The position numbers and the translations under genes are program-made. Below the pieces are notes generated by a model. That model had not been told where the DNA came from and ran no database searches. It saw only the letters and a program-made list of their open reading frames with translations. From contig NW_024753828.1 of NCBI RefSeq assembly GCF_018991925.1, forward strand, positions 5,165,839 to 5,229,838: a stretch of 64,000 bases of DNA. The letters are read 5' to 3'. The stretch's first letter is position 1. The number at the start of each line of letters is the position of its first letter. This stretch comes from Homarus americanus. Lineage: Eukaryota > Arthropoda > Malacostraca > Decapoda > Nephropidae. This document shows, piece after piece, positions 37,716 to 49,793 of the stretch.

Positions 37716-38616
37716 GTAGGTCACAGGTGGTGGAGGTATCCTTGAAGCTAATTACCATTAAGATTACCTGAGGCGTTACATTAATTGTTCTATCCTCATT
37801 AGAAAGACATTTTAATTCAGAAAGACGGGACATATATGAGGGGAAAAGTTGTATAGTATTTGGAAGTAAAAAGTAAGAGCTATGACTAAATGCTGGAGCG
37901 AATTAATGTTAAAATGTTTACTATATTGATGCTTGTTTACTGGTCCTTCAGTGTGATGTGTAAAGTAGTACCGTAGTGTAGGGGGGTGGACGTGACTGAT
38001 GGGGGGAGGATAGACAAGTTACCTGAACACATTTACTCATTCATTACATTGCAAATTGAATGTCACGTTGCATCATATACTTGGTCATGAACAGTTGTCT
38101 TGAATAAATTTGTTCAGGTAATGAATTAAAACACGAGCAGTATGATACCTTTATACAGGCTGCTACACTGATCATCATGTGAACTAATCCTTTCAGTGTT
38201 ATCATTACAGAATTAACTTGGAGAAGATTCGTCACTTCAGTATAATCAGCATCTTACTTACCTTACATTTGTTAACATTTTGACATATTCTTGAGTCATA
38301 TTGGCCAATTAACCAGCAGAACCGAACTCTCATTGTACCTATTGTTATTTTCTTTTTTTGTTATTGTTATTTTGTTCTCACTGTGTTATTAAATTTGTTG
38401 AATCTTTTCTTAAATCAAATTAAATAATCCATATTATAATTGTGTTTTTCCGTCGAAGATTATAACTTAAAAAAAAATATTGACATCACAAGGTCTTCTT
38501 ACTCATAATGTAGACATAACTAGAACTTTTATTTTACCTGCTAGTATTCAGTAAGGGTTTGATACTAGGACGGGGTAGTGTGGGCCAGTTATATTTATTT
38601 CTTCTCGTGGCCCCAG
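37716..38616 (+). other. intron 11 (901 bp)
   Basis: GT-AG intron. AT-rich unique sequence with a run of A near 38469. No module, RNA gene or transposon recognised. Confidence 0.8.
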
Positions 38617-38741
38617 AACCGACGGAAGCTCCAGGGTGCACGACGAATGACGAGTGTGGTCCTTCAGAAGTGTGTCGGAATCGTCTATGCCTCGACCCGT
38701 GTGTAGTTGTCAACCCCTGTGCCCCTAGCGCCGAGTGTCAG
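38617..38741 (+). CDS. dpy: dumpy exon 12: DPY and first half of an EGF
   Basis: Acceptor GTGGCCCCAG before 38617, phase 1. Lead EPTEAPG, DPY GCTTNDECGPSEVC...CLDPC, then EGF NPCAPSAECQ, cut by a phase-0 donor CAG|GTAATG after 38741. The module is finished by exon 13. The unspliced frame stops within three codons, as expected for an intron. Confidence 0.88.
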
Positions 38742-39069
38742 GTAATGTGACCCAGTGACTCGTATTTAGGGAGGACTTGGTCTTTATTTTAATAGTGTGG
38801 CTTTTCATTGTCTTGCCTTGTCACTGTCAGGCCTCCTCGTGAATATTAATCAAGATATAAGGTCTTAACTTTCTCCGTTTTGTAAGATTTCTTCGTTAAT
38901 TTTGCTTCTTCTTCTTCTTTTCTCTTGTTTCTGTTAGAGGCTGTAGATGTATAGGTAGGTAACTTGTTGTGAAGAGTAAAGAGACTTGGTGGTGAAGTAG
39001 CTGGCGTCCCATGAAAGTCGTTTGTTGTCTGAGAATGGTGTGTTTAACAAGGTCTTTCTCTCTCTTTAG
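38742..39069 (+). other. intron 12 (328 bp)
   Basis: Phase-0 GT-AG intron splitting one EGF. Contains a CTTCTTCTTCTT run near 38908 and ends CTCTCTCTCTTTAG. Nothing else seen. Confidence 0.8.
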
Positions 39070-39142
39070 GTCATCAACCGGAGCACAGACTGTTCCTGTC
39101 CACCAGGGTATACCGGCAACCCTTACGTCAACTGTTACCTGA
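39070..39142 (+). CDS. dpy: dumpy exon 13: second half of the exon-12 EGF (73 bp)
   Basis: Acceptor CTCTCTTTAG before 39070, phase 0. Encodes VINRSTDCSCPPGYTGNPYVNC-YL, which supplies the last three cysteines missing from exon 12. The donor is CTGA|GTGAGT after 39142, phase 1. It is the smallest exon of the window, supported by phase on both sides and by exact completion of the EGF cysteine pattern. Confidence 0.87.
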
Positions 39143-40477
39143 GTGAGTTGTCTGCTGAGTTTACACAGGTGTCCCTCATAACCTAGGTAGATCTTTCCCA
39201 TAATCTCCCTCACTTATAAGCAGGGGATCCTTCCGCCTCCCCACACTCCCTAGAAAGGTTCCCATCACTTCAGGTCTCAGCAGTTGACAGTTTAGCTATA
39301 CTTACATTTGCTGTGAACCCAAATCCAGTGTACAGTATATTATAAATTAACAAGTGTAATGGTTGGTGTTGTTAGTGTAAAGTCTCCGGGGCGTCTCGTG
39401 CTGGTGAGTAGATACCTTGTGTTGGCTGCCAGGCTGACTCCTTTGTTCATGCTGAGGTGTGTTGCAGTGAGGCCACAGTGTGTCGCACACTGCATGACGT
39501 TAAAGCACCGCCCATCATGCCCTCACTAAATACTAAGACAGTTGTAAGCGCCCCTAACAACATAGCTTATTGAATGACTAACTGTATTTGTGATGTAAGT
39601 ATGAGATTGGCTGTAACATCATGGCTTAATGTTTGCTTACCTGTAATGTTTGAAGCTTTTCACGTAATGTTGGCTGTTTAACATATCACCAGCTTTTGTA
39701 GACGTAGCTGCAACGAGCACATACCTGTAAGCTGCTCTTACACTCTGCTGTTTCGCTGTCAGTGTTCTCTCGTCCGTGCTAATCACAGTTGTTTGTTGCG
39801 GCAAGTTTCTAAGAGTCGCTTCACATCACATGAACTTTAGCTTCGCCTTAAAATCGACCGATACGTAAAAAGACGAGTTAACTCTCATGTGATGTTTCTG
39901 TAATGAGTTTGTCATTGGTAGAGTGGTGACAACGGCAGGCACTGACGCTAAATTGTTATGGCAAGGACCATGATCCTTCAGTGTGTGGTGGTAACTGGCC
40001 ACAGATTGAGGGTGTCATTCTGCTCACTCACTCACTCGGCTCCTGTAAAGGGCTCAACAGTCACATGATTTTGAAAACAGATCATTAAATTCACTTAATC
40101 CTTTCATTAACTGTTATCAAAAAACCCTTAAAAAAAATTATTATGTGTCGTAAACAAATGATCTCGTCTCTTGTGCCGTCACGAGGGCCTTACCAGCAGA
40201 GTGTCGGGAATGCTTCTTGTGTTCTAGTATTGTAATTAGATAATGTTGACGATGTTTGGTGATCTTGAGCAGCACCCACATCGTCCGTGTATACACCAGA
40301 AACATTGATTAAACATCGAGAATTAATTTCAAGAATTTTTAGAAAATCCTGTAATGTATTGATGGACATGTGACTGCTGCTCAAAGTTACACCTTAGTTA
40401 TCAGTTGTCCCCAACCTCACTAACCCTCACACTTGACCTCCTCTCACTGTTACTAACCCACAACCCCGCCCTCATAG
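39143..40477 (+). other. intron 13 (1335 bp)
   Basis: GT-AG intron. Unique-looking AT-rich sequence with oligo-A near 40128. No module cysteine pattern in any frame, and no clear transposon ends. Confidence 0.75.
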
Positions 40478-40678
40478 CTGCCCCTCGACCACCTCGCAAG
40501 TGTGAGATAGACATCGACTGTTTTAAAATCGACTCGTGTTTGGATTCCCGTTGTCAAAATCCCTGCTTCGTGGCCAACCCCTGCCCGGATTCGGCCGTGT
40601 GTAAGCCCTACAAGCACCAACCCTACTGTCTGTGCCCTGACAACACCACGGGCGACCCCTGGGTAGGCTGTGTACCAG
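40478..40678 (+). CDS. dpy: dumpy exon 14: one DPY-EGF module
   Basis: Acceptor CGCCCTCATAG before 40478; donor CCAG|GTACGT after 40678; phase 1. DPY KCEIDIDCFKIDSC...CQNPC is unusually rich in Ile/Lys. The EGF ends CPDNTTGDPWVGC, which carries an N-T-T glycosylation sequon in the turn normally read CPPGxTGDP. 201 bp. Confidence 0.9.
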
Positions 40679-40961
40679 GTACGTCTCAGGGACCTACTGA
40701 CGGTGTTCCCAGTTGTTTACACAGCTACAATACGGTCGCCTTCTCTCTCAGGGGTCACCATCTTGTTGACAAAGGAAACGTGTTAATAATTTTCTTGCTA
40801 TTACAATTTAATCCATGTTACAGAGAGAGTTAGGATCGTCCATTATCCCTCAGTGTTATAATCCTTGTTTACATCTATAATTTGGATCATTGTGGAGCAT
40901 CAGTTTTATTTATATTAACCTGGTGGTGGATGGTTCTTCCTGCAAGAGTTTATCCTTATTT

Positions 40962-41041
<80 letters not shown>

Positions 41042-41613
41042 CGTTTTCACAACATCTCAAAGCATGTTTAAACAGGTACCTCCCCTCTTGAGCCAAACGT
41101 AACAGAATGATGCCTGAGCACTTTGTTCCTGCAAACTTTGGTGCCCTTAATGTAAGACTCCACTCATTCACTCTTTTTTGAACGAAAACTTATTGAACTT
41201 TCTATTTTGTTTCGTTTTGTTACAATCTTCATAATACTTGCGATAACTTCATGTTTTGGGTGTACAAAGATATTTTTTTTATGTAAGATCGAAAGTTTAA
41301 GGCAGATTCAAATTTTTCAAGATTTTGAAGTATATCAATGAGAAATTTTGGATATTAACTTTCAAGTGTATCCCAGAACCTTTAGAATGTACTCAATATA
41401 AACCACCAAAGTCCTCAGGAGTACAAGAGGTAAGTACCAAGGCATTAGTGAGTGTTTGTGTTGCATGAAGGAGCATGATGACATCAACCTAACAAACTGG
41501 CTTGTACATAAGAAACTAGATACATTATTGGCAGTTAAAATGTCCCTCACCATAAACCAAGATGAATTATTTGTGAGATTCAGTGATGATGAGTTTTGTA
41601 TTTCCTGGAACAG
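40679..41613 (+). other. intron 14 (935 bp) with (CA)39
   Basis: GT-AG intron with a perfect CA repeat at 40963-41040. The rest is AT-rich, and small open frames across the CA tract are repeat artefacts. Confidence 0.8.
40963..41040. repeat. perfect (CA)39 microsatellite
   Basis: 78 bp of uninterrupted CA repeats within intron 14. Confidence 0.97.
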
Positions 41614-41811
41614 AGCCGAAGGAGGAACCAGAATGCCGTGTTGACCCTGACTGCGAAACTGACAAAGCGTGCGTCAAGGAGGTGTGTGTAGACCCCTGCC
41701 TCGAGGAGGACCCTTGTGGCCGCGATGCTTTCTGCCGTACTCAACAACACAGACCCACCTGCTACTGCCTCGATGGCTGGGCTGGGAACCCACAGATCCA
41801 GTGCTTCAAGC
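41614..41811 (+). CDS. dpy: dumpy exon 15: one DPY-EGF module
   Basis: Acceptor TTCCTGGAACAG before 41614; donor AAGC|GTGAGT after 41811; phase 1. Charged lead (EPKEEP), DPY ECRVDPDCETDKAC...CVDPC, then EGF DPCGRDAFC...GWAGNPQIQC. 198 bp. Confidence 0.9.
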
Positions 41812-42133
41812 GTGAGTACTAACAGGAAACGAATGTGTGTTGATGCTGCATGATGGATGTGTGTGTGTGTGTGTCTGGAATGGTTGGCATCTCATTACAG
41901 ATATTGACATTTACTTGGCGGAGATGACCATCGAGTTGAGTGTGGATGTGACAAGAGCTCCTGAGTGGCACTGAGTGGCCCTTATTTAATTGGGGCCACC
42001 TAATGCACCAGGAGGCCACTAACACGCTTGTGAACGCCTAACTCGCTTGTGGATATACGTCTAACCCACTGCTGCTAGCTAAACTAACACCTGCCGCAGG
42101 TAAGGCCATGTAATAATGTTGCACCTCTCGCAG
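41812..42133 (+). other. intron 15 (322 bp)
   Basis: GT-AG intron. A short TG run lies near 41859-41874. Nothing else seen. Confidence 0.8.
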
Positions 42134-42505
42134 CCGAGTGTACGAAGGACGAGGAGTGTCTCACGAACAAGGCGTGTATCAACCAGAACTGTGTGGATCC
42201 CTGCACCTACAGCGGTCCAGCTTGTGGCCTCCAAGCACAGTGCCGTCCCATCCTGCACCATGCACAGTGTTTCTGCCCACCAGGTACCCAAGGCGACCCC
42301 ACTGTTGCATGTGTCATCGTCGGCTGTCGCTCCAATGATGATTGCTCCGACGACAAGGCCTGTGACCACCTCAACCGCGTGTGTGTTCCTGTGTGTGAAG
42401 AAACCACCTGTGCAGTGAAGGCTCAGTGTCACGCTGCCAACCATGCTGCCATGTGTGTGTGTCCACCTCCCTTCACTGGCAACCCCTACTTACAGTGCTA
42501 CCAAC
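42134..42505 (+). CDS. dpy: dumpy exon 16: two DPY-EGF modules
   Basis: Acceptor CACCTCTCGCAG before 42134; donor CAAC|GTGAGT after 42505; phase 1. First module: AECTKDEECLTNKAC...CVDPC, EGF ACGLQAQC...GTQGDPTVAC. Second: GCRSNDDCSDDKACDHLNRVC, with two extra residues in the DPY loop, then EGF TCAVKAQC...PFTGNPYLQC. The frame is open well upstream of the first Met, and splice phase sets the start. Confidence 0.91.
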
Positions 42506-42735
42506 GTGAGTCAACCTCCACTCCACTTGTATAGTGTACCTCCATTGTGGTTCCTAGTTGCTTTCCTGAATCAAATGGAAATAAAACTCATGATACAATA
42601 CGGTAATTCTCTGGGGGGTTAATGAAATTATTATGAACAATCATACTAAAGTTTACATATAAGGTGATCTTGGCTGTCTGCTGTTAACTATTGTCATACA
42701 GCCATCAGTAGCTTATATAGCAAATATTCCTCCAG

Positions 42736-42957
42736 TACAAGAGCCTCCAGTTATCGAGCCTGAGTGCCGCAGCGATTCCGACTGTCCTTCACAGCAGGGA
42801 TGTATCAATGACCACTGCAAGAACCCATGTGCAGTCAACTCGCCTTGCCTCCCCACCCAAGAATGCCGAGTGGTGGACAATGTGCCACGAAGGACCATCT
42901 TATGTGAATGTCCGCCTGACCATATCTTCGTTCAGGATGGCGTCTGTGTCAAGCCAG
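42736..42957 (+). CDS. dpy: dumpy exon 17: one DPY-EGF of the RTM type
   Basis: Acceptor TATTCCTCCAG before 42736; a second in-phase CAG at 42748-42750 could drop five residues. The donor is CCAG|GTGAGC after 42957. Lead VQEPPVIEP, DPY ECRSDSDCPSQQGC...CKNPC, and EGF SPCLPTQECRVVDNVPRRTILCECPPD. The usual GDP turn is replaced by HIFVQDGVC. Phase 1 at both ends. Confidence 0.88.
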
Positions 42958-43556
<599 letters not shown>

Positions 43557-43739
43557 AACCTGAGTGTCGTGTTGATTCTGACTGCAACACGGACGAGGCG
43601 TGTAGGCAGGGCACCTGCACCAACGTGTGTCGTGGGGAGCGCTGTGGCCTTAATGCTCTATGCTCAGGTCGCAACCACAGGCACCAGTGCCGCTGTTTCG
43701 AGGGCTATGAAGGAGATCCTTTAGTTCACTGTAAGAGAG
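43557..43739 (+). CDS. dpy: dumpy exon 18: one short-type DPY-EGF
   Basis: Acceptor TTTGTGTCTGTAG before 43557; donor AGAG|GTAAGT after 43739; phase 1 (183 bp). DPY ECRVDSDCNTDEAC...CTNVC, where the usual DPC is NVC, then EGF RGERCGLNALC...GYEGDPLVHC. Its small size matches the other single short-type exons further down (exons 20, 23, 25, 27, 29, 31). Confidence 0.9.
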
Positions 43740-43931
43740 GTAAGTAGTTGAGTCATGAGTAGACAGCCCTGTGTCTCGTGTAGAACAGATAACACCTGTA
43801 CACCACTATTCCTCATACAGAAAAATGTTTCTAGTGAACCTCTTATTACAATAAAGTTCTGTATCGTATATATGATCTGGTTTCAGCTTCTCCCCCACCT
43901 CACTAAGGCTCTCTAACACTATCTCCCTTAG

Positions 43932-44138
43932 TACCTGTGGTCGAACCCCCCACACCAGACTGCACCACAGACGATGATTGTAGCGATTCTGAGTCTTGTT
44001 ACAACCAGAGGTGCATCAACCCGTGCTTCAATGGTGACCCGTGCAGCCGCAACGCCTTCTGCTACACTCGCAATCACAGCCCAGTGTGCAGGTGTCCTGA
44101 CGGCTATGTCGGTGACCCACAAGTTGAATGCCGTCCTT
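43932..44138 (+). CDS. dpy: dumpy exon 19: one DPY-EGF module
   Basis: Acceptor TATCTCCCTTAG before 43932; donor CCTT|GTGAGT after 44138; phase 1. Lead VPVVEPPTP, DPY DCTTDDDCSDSESC...CINPC, then EGF DPCSRNAFC...GYVGDPQVEC. Followed by the second-longest intron of the window. Confidence 0.9.
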
Positions 44139-45296
44139 GTGAGTCTTTGAAAAATTCCAACAGAGTTTTGTCTCTATCAGGTTCTTGGCTTCCTGGTGGC
44201 TCATTGTCTTATATTTTCCTTTACAACCTCCAGTTTTATATTATTCTTATTAGTTTAAATGTTTATTTTATTACTTTTACATTACAGGTACTTTATATTT
44301 GTTTTATTTATTTTAGTGTACAATGCTTGAAATGTCAATTCTAAAAGTACAAAATTATTCATTCTGGAGGCGTAGGAGGGGCTCAACTCTTCCGCCTTTC
44401 TATAAAACCATTCACTCTCCAGGCTTTAAGGACTTGGACGTCCGTCTTAAAACATAATTTAGCGAACCAGTAAGCCAAGAACAATTGAGGTATTGTGGGT
44501 GTTGCAGCACCCTCACCACCGGGACCTCCAGCACCACGCTCTTGTTCACCCTGAGCATCACTCTTTTACAGGGACATCAGTGCTCAAAGTCGGGACACTC
44601 AGAGCTTTGTACCTTTGATCATTTTCTCCTAAATTTGGATAATAGATTGAGAATAGTTCCGACAGATTCTAAATGTTAGTTTACACGCCCTTGATGGAGC
44701 CTTCATGCTGTAGTTTAAGTGAGCCACTGAGATCCATTCTCATTTCCAGTTAGGGAGAACAAACCTTTGAGATCTTCCCATCATGCCTTGAGGGAGACAA
44801 TTAGATGTTTACTAACTCCAGTTTAGAGGAAAACACAATTTACGAAGCCCTTGGTAATCTGAGACTCAACACCTCAGTAATATTTTTTGTCGTTGGTGAA
44901 CCGCGAGGTACCCCTGAGCATCTAGGTCACCCCCCCATTTAGCAAATTAGAAGCAGGTGAAGATCAGAGTAAACAAGTTGCTTGATGACTGGTGGTCCAG
45001 GTGGTTGATGGTAGCGGGTTGAGTCTCCAGCGAGAGAGGGGGTTGTGGTGGAGACGTTTCTTATCTCTTCATTAGGGTGTTGGTTGATGTCTTTCGTCAA
45101 GCAACAGTCTAGGGTTAACAGATAAGAGTTACCTCCTTAACCACAATCCTCAGCTGTCAGGGAGAATCACGCGCTACTCAACTAATGTTCTAATTTGTTA
45201 TAACCAGCTAACATCTGGCCAAAAACTTACCCTATCCTACACACAACCAATTCACTTATTTACAGATAATAAGACCCATATGTTATTGTTTTGTCG

Positions 45297-45297
<1 letters not shown>

Positions 45298-45333
<36 letters not shown>
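45298..45333. repeat. (CAT)12 microsatellite
   Basis: 36 bp of perfect CAT repeat in intron 19. Confidence 0.97.
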
Positions 45334-45334
<1 letters not shown>

Positions 45335-45408
45335 TTAGCTTAAGAGCATAATGCTTTCTGTAAATTTTTTTACAATGACTAGACTTTGACTGCTTTATGA
45401 CCTTAAGT

Positions 45409-45431
45409 ATGTGTGTGTGCTATGCCTGCGC

Positions 45432-45473
<42 letters not shown>

Positions 45474-45609
45474 CCCTGTGTGTGTGTGTGTGTTATCCCT
45501 ATGTGTGTGTTTGTGTGTTATGCCTGTGTGTGTGTTTGTGTGTTATGCCTGTGTGTGTGTTTGTGTGTTATGCCTGTGTGTGTATGTGTGGTGTGTGTGT
45601 GTGTTATGC

Positions 45610-45687
<78 letters not shown>

Positions 45688-45749
45688 CCTGTGTGTGTGT
45701 TTGTGTGTTATGCGTGTGTGTATGTGTGTGTGTGTGTGTGTGTGTTATC

Positions 45750-45798
<49 letters not shown>

Positions 45799-45934
45799 TG
45801 TGTATGTGTGTGTGTGTGTGTGTGTGCTATGTGTGTGTGTGTGTGTGTGTGTGTGTTATCCTGTGTGTGTGTGTGTGTGCGTGTTATCCTGTGTGTGTGT
45901 GTGTGTGTGTGTGTTATCCCTGTGTGTGTGTGTG
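45409..45934. repeat. TG-rich compound micro/minisatellite
   Basis: TG runs punctuated by TATGCC and TATCC(C). In the first part these form a recurring unit of about 28 bp (TGTG...TTTGTGTGTTATGCC). Long open frames in several frames here, made almost only of Cys and Val, are artefacts of the repeat. Confidence 0.93.
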
Positions 45935-46265
45935 CATTAACACAATAACTAGGACTGAGGGACAGGTGTGGTCACGTGTCACACCCGACTCTGACACACT
46001 CGGCATCATTAACATCATGTGGTTTATATTTATAATTCACCTTCATTAGTCTTTGATTAATAATTTTCTGCTAATTTCATGTGTTATTAACTGATGTATA
46101 AATAATCAAATTAAACAATACTAGTCAACTAGAGCAGCTAGTTAACCCATTGCCTTAACATTTAAATTAGTCCACTACTGGTCAGCAACTAGCATCGTCT
46201 TGTGAGGACTGTCTTCCTCGTATGTGTTGTACTAACCTGTGGTGTGTGTATGTGTGTGTGCTTAG

Positions 46266-46499
46266 CGACGGTGCCAGGACCAGTGGGTGTACCGCCTAAC
46301 CTGACTGTTGGGGGCGATGGCCAGGCTTGTAGCACCCACCAGGACTGTGGCCCCAACCAGTGGTGCCAGGGGGGCAAATGTGCCCTTCCTTGTCCCACTT
46401 CTTGCCCAACCAGTGCCCAGTGCCAGGTAAACCAGCAAAGACCTGTGTGTTCGTGCCCGCCATCAACCACGGGTGACCCTCACGTCTCCTGCTCCACAA
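46266..46499 (+). CDS. dpy: dumpy exon 20: one DPY-EGF, first module of the four-module super-repeat
   Basis: Acceptor TGTGTGTGCTTAG before 46266; donor ACAA|GTAAGC after 46499; phase 1. A long lead (VPGPVGVPPNLTVGGDG) carries an N-L-T sequon. DPY ACSTHQDCGPNQWC...CALPC, then EGF TSCPTSAQC...STTGDPHVSC. It holds the 'short' position of super-repeat 1, before the eight-module exon 21. Confidence 0.88.
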
Positions 46500-46854
46500 G
46501 TAAGCTCCGCCTCCCTCCCTCATGTGTACCTGTGATAATGTCTTGCTTTATCTATCTAAGATCTCCTGGATGTTATAATTAAAATGTTAATATCTTGCTA
46601 ATCTTTCTGATAACTGATGGATGTTATAATCTCTTGTTTGTCTCTCCTAATAGCTTATGTATATTTAATTCTTAATGTCTTACCCGTCCCTCTAATATCT
46701 GAGGTGTGGAATTAAGTCACTTAAATAACATGGTGTGAGAATGGTGTTGCATCATGTAGTCATTTATGTTCTAACATCTGATTAGCTCACTTGTATATAA
46801 CATACGACGTATGTGTAGCCTTCCTCTTAACCTGTCCCCTTCCCGTTATCACAG
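46500..46854 (+). other. intron 20 (355 bp)
   Basis: GT-AG intron. AT-rich, containing imperfect repeats of a TGGATGTTATAAT-like phrase near 46568 and 46618. Nothing else seen. Confidence 0.75.
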
Positions 46855-48366
46855 TCGGCTGTGTGACAGACTCCGACTGTCCCTACACTGAAAAATGCTA
46901 CAATGGAAATTGCCGTAATCCTTGCCATGCGGATCGGCCATGTGCACCCACAGCCCAGTGCACTCCAGAAAACCACAGCGCTGTGTGCACTTGTAGTCCG
47001 GGCTACACGGGCGAGCCAACCACCTCTTGCCTGGCCATTGGCTGCTCCTCCAGTGACGAGTGTCCATCAGATAAGGCGTGTTATAGGGGATCATGCGTGG
47101 ACCCCTGCCTGCTGGAGAGAGCATGTGGTCCTGGGTCGTCTTGCACTCCCCAGCACCACACCACCTCCTGCGTGTGTCGCCCAGGACTCTTGGGTGATCC
47201 CTACACTGGCTGCTCCCCACCACCCACGCCTCAGTGCCGCTCAGACTTTGACTGTGCTGAAGAACTAGGTTGTGTTGATGGAGAGTGTAAAGATCTGTGC
47301 ACATACATGAAACCATGCGGAGTGAAAGCCGAGTGCCGCGTTATAGACTTAGATCATCTGCGTACAGTAGTGTGTGAGTGTCCTCCGGGACACACTGGAA
47401 GTGCCTATGACGAGTGCCTTGTAATTGATGAAAAAGAATCGGGTTGCCAGTATGAAGCAGACTGCCCATTATTCCATGCGTGTGTAAACAAGCAGTGTAG
47501 AGACCCGTGTGAGGGAGAACCATGTGCTGAGAATGCTGTGTGTAGGGCCGTCAACCATCGCCCCATCTGTTACTGTCCCTCAGGATACACAGGTGATGGA
47601 CACAATGCTTGCTCTCAGCTGGAGTGTAGGACTGATACTGACTGTGAGGACAGTAGTGTTTGCCACAATTACAGATGTGTAGACGCTTGTACCCTGTCCC
47701 GTCCCTGCGGTGCTAAAGCAGAGTGCCATGCATCTCAGCACACCACTCAGTGTCGGTGTGAGGTAGGCTACCATGGAGACCCATATGCAACCTGTACCAC
47801 TATTGGGTGTAGGACTGACTCGTCCTGCCCCACCACCCATGGTTGTGTCAATGGTATCTGTGTTGACCGGTGTACAGTCGACAACCCATGTGACGCCAGC
47901 CAAGTCTGCAACGCTCAAGACCACCAAGTAAACTGCTCGTGTGCCTCCGGCTTCACCCGTGAAAGAGGAACATGTGTCCCCAAAATTGGCTGTTCCTCAG
48001 ATGAAAACTGCAGCCCAGAAACAGCTTGTGTGGACGGTACCTGTCAAGACCTGTGTAAGGTGTCGCCATGCGGCCACCAAGCAAATTGTACCGTACAGAA
48101 GAACTACGCTCTGGCCACCGTGTTTTGCCAGTGTGGTCCTGGACTGACTGGGGACCCCTTCACCCTGTGTGTCTCACTCCCACCCTCTGGCTGTAGCTCC
48201 CAGTACGACTGCCTTTGGGATCAGACATGTGTAGATGGTCGTTGTGTTGATCCTTGCCGGGACACTCTTTGTGCTCCCGGGGCCACATGTCGTGCCTTGG
48301 GACACCGTGGTGTATGTTCCTGTGCTGCCGGCTACCAGGGTGACCCACAAGTACTGTGCACTGCAG
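46855..48366 (+). CDS. dpy: dumpy exon 21: eight DPY-EGF modules (1512 bp)
   Basis: Acceptor CCGTTATCACAG before 46855; donor GCAG|GTGAGT after 48366; phase 1. The DPY openings in order are GCVTDSDC, GCSSSDEC, QCRSDFDC, GCQYEADC, ECRTDTDC, GCRTDSSC, GCSSDENC and GCSSQYDC. The third and seventh EGFs are RTM-type (HLRTVVCEC and ALATVFCQC). The fourth and eighth fill the short position that opens the next super-repeat. The exon therefore holds modules that other super-repeats split over separate exons. Confidence 0.92.
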
Positions 48367-48400
48367 GTGAGTTCTCTTAATTCACCATTATGTACTTAAG

Positions 48401-48541
<141 letters not shown>

Positions 48542-48657
48542 ATTGAACATAGATCTTTAATTTATTACTTTAACAAAAGACACTTGATATGAAAATCAAA
48601 TATGTTTTAAATTGGAATGTAATTAACAAAAGAATACCTCTTATCTCTATTTTTCAG

Positions 48658-49224
48658 TTGGGTGCACACAACGAAGTGACTGTCCAGTCGAGGAAGCATG
48701 TGTCAATGGGCGCTGTGTTAATCCGTGTAAGTTTAGCGACCTCTGTGGTGCTGGAGCCGAGTGCCAGCCCACAGAAACAGGCCCGTCCTGCTCTTGTCCC
48801 GAAGGCTTCATGGGTGATCCATACTCCATATGCCGCCCAGCAGAGTGCTCTGAGGACTCGCAGTGTCCCGCCCACCAAGCGTGCCAAGACCAACAGTGTC
48901 AAGACCCATGTGAACAGCTGCAGTGTGTCACTAATGCACAGTGCCGGGTCGAAAATCACCAGGCCAAGTGTCATTGCCTGGTGGGTTATATCGGTACCCC
49001 TGACCGCTACTGTTCTCCGCCACCCACTGCAGAGTGTGAGAAAGACCAAGACTGTCCTGGTCTACAAGGTTGTGTTGACGAAGAATGCCAGGACTTGTGC
49101 GAGGCAGTACATCCATGTGGTACTAATGCCATATGCAAAGTCTTGGACAACCAGCCCATGAAAGCCATGACTTGTAGCTGTCCAGAGAACTACGAAGGTG
49201 ACCCTCACTATGCCTGCACACCCA
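48658..49224 (+). CDS. dpy: dumpy exon 22: three DPY-EGF modules
   Basis: Acceptor TCTATTTTTCAG before 48658; donor CCCA|GTGAGT after 49224; phase 1. Openings GCTQRSDC, ECSEDSQC and ECEKDQDC; the last EGF is RTM-type (QPMKAMTCSC). Together with the eighth module of exon 21 it makes super-repeat 3. The first Met lies well inside the exon, and phase fixes the true start. Confidence 0.91.
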
Positions 49225-49425
49225 GTGAGTAAAACTTTATCGTTTAGTAGTTTGAAATATATGTGGTCCGTAAGGCAGCTGAGGATGTATTCAATAATTA
49301 AACAAACGAAGAATAAATTAAGTTCATTGCATCATTTTTATTCCAAATGAAGTTATGTAAGAGGTATATCAGAGGCTTAATGTATTGTTCCATGTTGTAC
49401 TCAACCACTTTCCCTCTTCTTACAG

Positions 49426-49620
49426 GCAAGCCAAAGGGTAAGGTGGACTGCAGTAGTGACCTGGATTGTCCTCTAGTGCTATCATGTGTGTCAGGGGAAT
49501 GTCGCAGTCCTTGTCCTGGTGGCTGTGGCCTCAGCGCCACTTGTTCCGTCCTTGACCACCGCCCTGTCTGTCACTGCCAGCCTGGCTATGCTGGTGACCC
49601 ACACACTAGTTGCTTCAAGA
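49426..49620 (+). CDS. dpy: dumpy exon 23: single short-type DPY-EGF
   Basis: Acceptor CTCTTCTTACAG before 49426; donor AAGA|GTAAGT after 49620; phase 1. Basic lead (KPKGKV), DPY DCSSDLDCPLVLSC...CRSPC, then EGF GGCGLSATC...GYAGDPHTSC. It opens super-repeat 4, which exon 24 completes. Confidence 0.91.
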
Positions 49621-49793
49621 GTAAGTTTTCTCACTTATAGGATAATAGTTTAGTATATACTGTATCTGCTGTCGGCCCTTAATGAAAATTGGATCATAAA
49701 TAGTTTTTTTTTTCGTGTTATTTACATTTGATGATATATTTAGCGTCACAAAACTACTGTGAATATAATCTAAACCTTTCCCCATCCTTCCAG

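Larger units (their letters stand above)
44139..46265 (+). other. intron 19 (2127 bp) with CAT and TG repeats
   Basis: GT-AG intron. Contains a (CAT)12 run and a >500-bp TG-rich compound repeat. At 44490-44560 a TTGCAG followed by a Pro-rich, then Cys, then stop frame could be a dead exon, but the evidence is weak. A 17-base match to intron 33 lies near 44730. Confidence 0.75.

Noticed and set aside
39450..39530. TTGCAG|TGAGGCC... in intron 13 as a possible exon
   Set aside because: A few Cys codons occur, but the spacing fits neither DPY nor EGF and no in-phase donor follows.
44490..44560. Possible extra module exon in intron 19 (TTGCAG then Pro-rich, Cys, stop)
   Set aside because: No DPY or EGF cysteine spacing follows and the frame closes after about 16 codons; at best a dead exon.
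45397..46049. Open frames of 175-212 codons made of Cys/Val
   Set aside because: Produced by the TG microsatellite reading through in all frames; no real composition or splice support.
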